Assembly (NCBI GenBank): GCA_005881295.1
Contig: VBHS01000315.1
Span: forward strand, 1-6,013
DNA from: Chloroflexota bacterium
Lineage (GTDB): Bacteria; Chloroflexota; Ktedonobacteria; Ktedonobacterales; Ktedonobacteraceae
Reading direction: 5' to 3'
Length of the DNA stretch: 6,013 nucleotides
Below, in pieces: positions 5,505-6,013 of the stretch (position 1 is the first letter of the stretch; the number at the start of each line of letters is the position of its first letter). Below the pieces are notes generated by a model. That model was given only the letters and a program-made list of their open reading frames with translations, was not told the origin of the DNA and searched no databases. The translations under genes were made by a program, and so were the position numbers.

Positions 5505-5746
5505 GCGAGCTTTGATAAGAGGAAGCTGAAGGAAGTGTAAGATTTCTGTAAAGTTTGTTCCAAAAGTATAAAGTCAAGAGTTAAGGCTACTCCCGTTATG
5601 ACTCTCCTCTACCTGCACTTGCTTCTCGGTATAGATATTGTGCAGAAGCCCCGGAGTCTTGTCAACTCCGGGGCTTCATATTTTCCTACTGCTTAGGAGG
5701 CGCGAAGGTTGTGGATTTCTTTACAGACCTGTCATTCCTGGCAGCG
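5505..5746. other. Noncoding stretch between Cys-rich gene and lysozyme-like gene
   Basis: No convincing gene is seen on either strand. It holds the upstream region of the Cys-rich gene (AT-rich 5505-5600), a TTGACT on the minus strand (5577-5572) lacking a good partner -10, and the strong hairpin at 5645-5677. Nothing resembling a tRNA, riboswitch or CRISPR is visible. Confidence 0.6.
5645..5677 (-). terminator. 13-bp perfect GC-rich hairpin, likely terminator of lysozyme-like gene
   Basis: GAAGCCCCGGAGT (5645-5657) pairs perfectly with ACTCCGGGGCTTC (5665-5677) around a 7-nt loop. It lies 69 bp after the stop of the minus-strand lysozyme-like gene, where its terminator is expected. The T-run however is on the plus-strand side (ATATTTTC after 5677); on the minus strand the stem is followed by TGCACAATAT. 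It is therefore either a U-poor terminator for the minus strand or it also stops plus-strand transcription. Confidence 0.7.
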
Positions 5747-6013
5747 CTAGGGCTTACAGGTCCATTCTCCCCAACTATAACCATCGCGTACAAAAATCTG
5801 GTGGGCTGCTACAATATTTGCATAGGCATTAAAGGGCGATGCACCTGCTTCTGCGGTCCCTGCCCATGTACCTGGCATTATTTGGAAGACGCCAGAGGCG
5901 CCCGACTGATTGTAAGCACCGGGATTCAGGCCGGACTCACAGCTCGCAACATTGATAGCCGCTGACCCATAAGGACCAAATACCTGGTAAATCATAGCTG
6001 CGACGCTACCATT
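5747..6013 (-). CDS. Lysozyme-like/lytic transglycosylase C-terminal domain (partial at 5' end)
   Basis: The last 88 residues of a peptidoglycan-cleaving enzyme of the lysozyme-like (SLT/Rpf-like) fold, normally exported and acting on the cell wall. The frame stays open past the ATG at 5995 to the window edge (N-G-S-V-A-A precedes it), so the start and any signal peptide lie outside. Motifs: A-S-C-E-S-G-L-N-P with the expected catalytic Glu, then S-G-A-S-G-V-F-Q-I-M-P-G-T-W, A-G-A-S-P-F-N-A-Y-A-N-I-V-A-A (the second half of the fold), and a terminal Y-S-W-G-E-W-T-C-K-P. The two Cys (in A-S-C-E and W-T-C-K) could pair as a disulfide outside the cell. The enzyme ends with this domain, with no cell-wall anchor after it. 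Assignment to the fold is firm; whether it is a transglycosylase or a muramidase is not decidable here. Confidence 0.9.
   Translation of the reverse strand, partial: NGSVAAMIYQVFGPYGSAAINVASCESGLNPGAYNQSGASGVFQIMPGTWAGTAEAGASPFNAYANIVAAHQIFVRDGYSWGEWTCKP

Noticed and set aside
5711..5965. Plus-strand open frame of 84 codons
   Set aside because: Antisense of the lysozyme-like domain, which has clear conserved motifs.
1..6013. CRISPR array, tRNA, rRNA or known defence operon
   Set aside because: No regularly spaced long repeats, cloverleaf or defence-family domains are visible in the window.

Overview
The window holds chromosomal bacterial DNA of moderate GC. It most resembles the Ktedonobacteria branch of Chloroflexota, judging from the mix of an IS630-type transposase, an excisionase-type HTH fused to ClpC N-domains, a luciferase-like oxidoreductase, a soluble P450 and a lysozyme-like secreted enzyme. 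This placement rests on recalled family distribution, not on a database match, so it is moderately secure at best.

Layout. (1) Positions 1-761 carry the 3' part of an IS630-family transposase frame, interrupted by an in-frame TGA immediately before the second catalytic Asp. (2) Its tail runs into a sigma-A-type promoter (724-752) and an array of six TAG-type boxes at 9-10 bp period (749-804). (3) Downstream is a plus-strand pair: a BldC/excisionase-like HTH + double ClpC-N + zinc-ribbon protein (820-1728), and, 7 bp later, a luciferase-like flavin/F420 oxidoreductase (1736-2620). (4) Converging on it is a minus-strand operon: P450 (4593-3406), a 78-residue cytochrome-c-like but heme-less protein (3394-3158) and dihydrofolate reductase (3127-2657). 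It is read from a near-consensus promoter at 4705-4677. (5) Further upstream on the minus strand are a cysteine-rich protein with an S-H-E-L-x-E-A-x-T-D-P motif (5472-4723), which ends inside a strong hairpin, a noncoding stretch with a 13-bp perfect-stem hairpin (5645-5677), and the C-terminal end of a lysozyme-like/transglycosylase protein that leaves the window at 6013.

The most interesting unit is the HTH-ClpN-ClpN-zinc-ribbon gene. It keeps both glutamates that in ClpC form the phosphoarginine pockets, lacks any AAA+ module, and is preceded by phased direct repeats of the sort BldC-like proteins assemble on. This suggests, as inference, an autoregulated transcription factor that senses protein-quality-control or phosphoarginine signals. 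The P450, small protein and DHFR operon is a second unexplained association.
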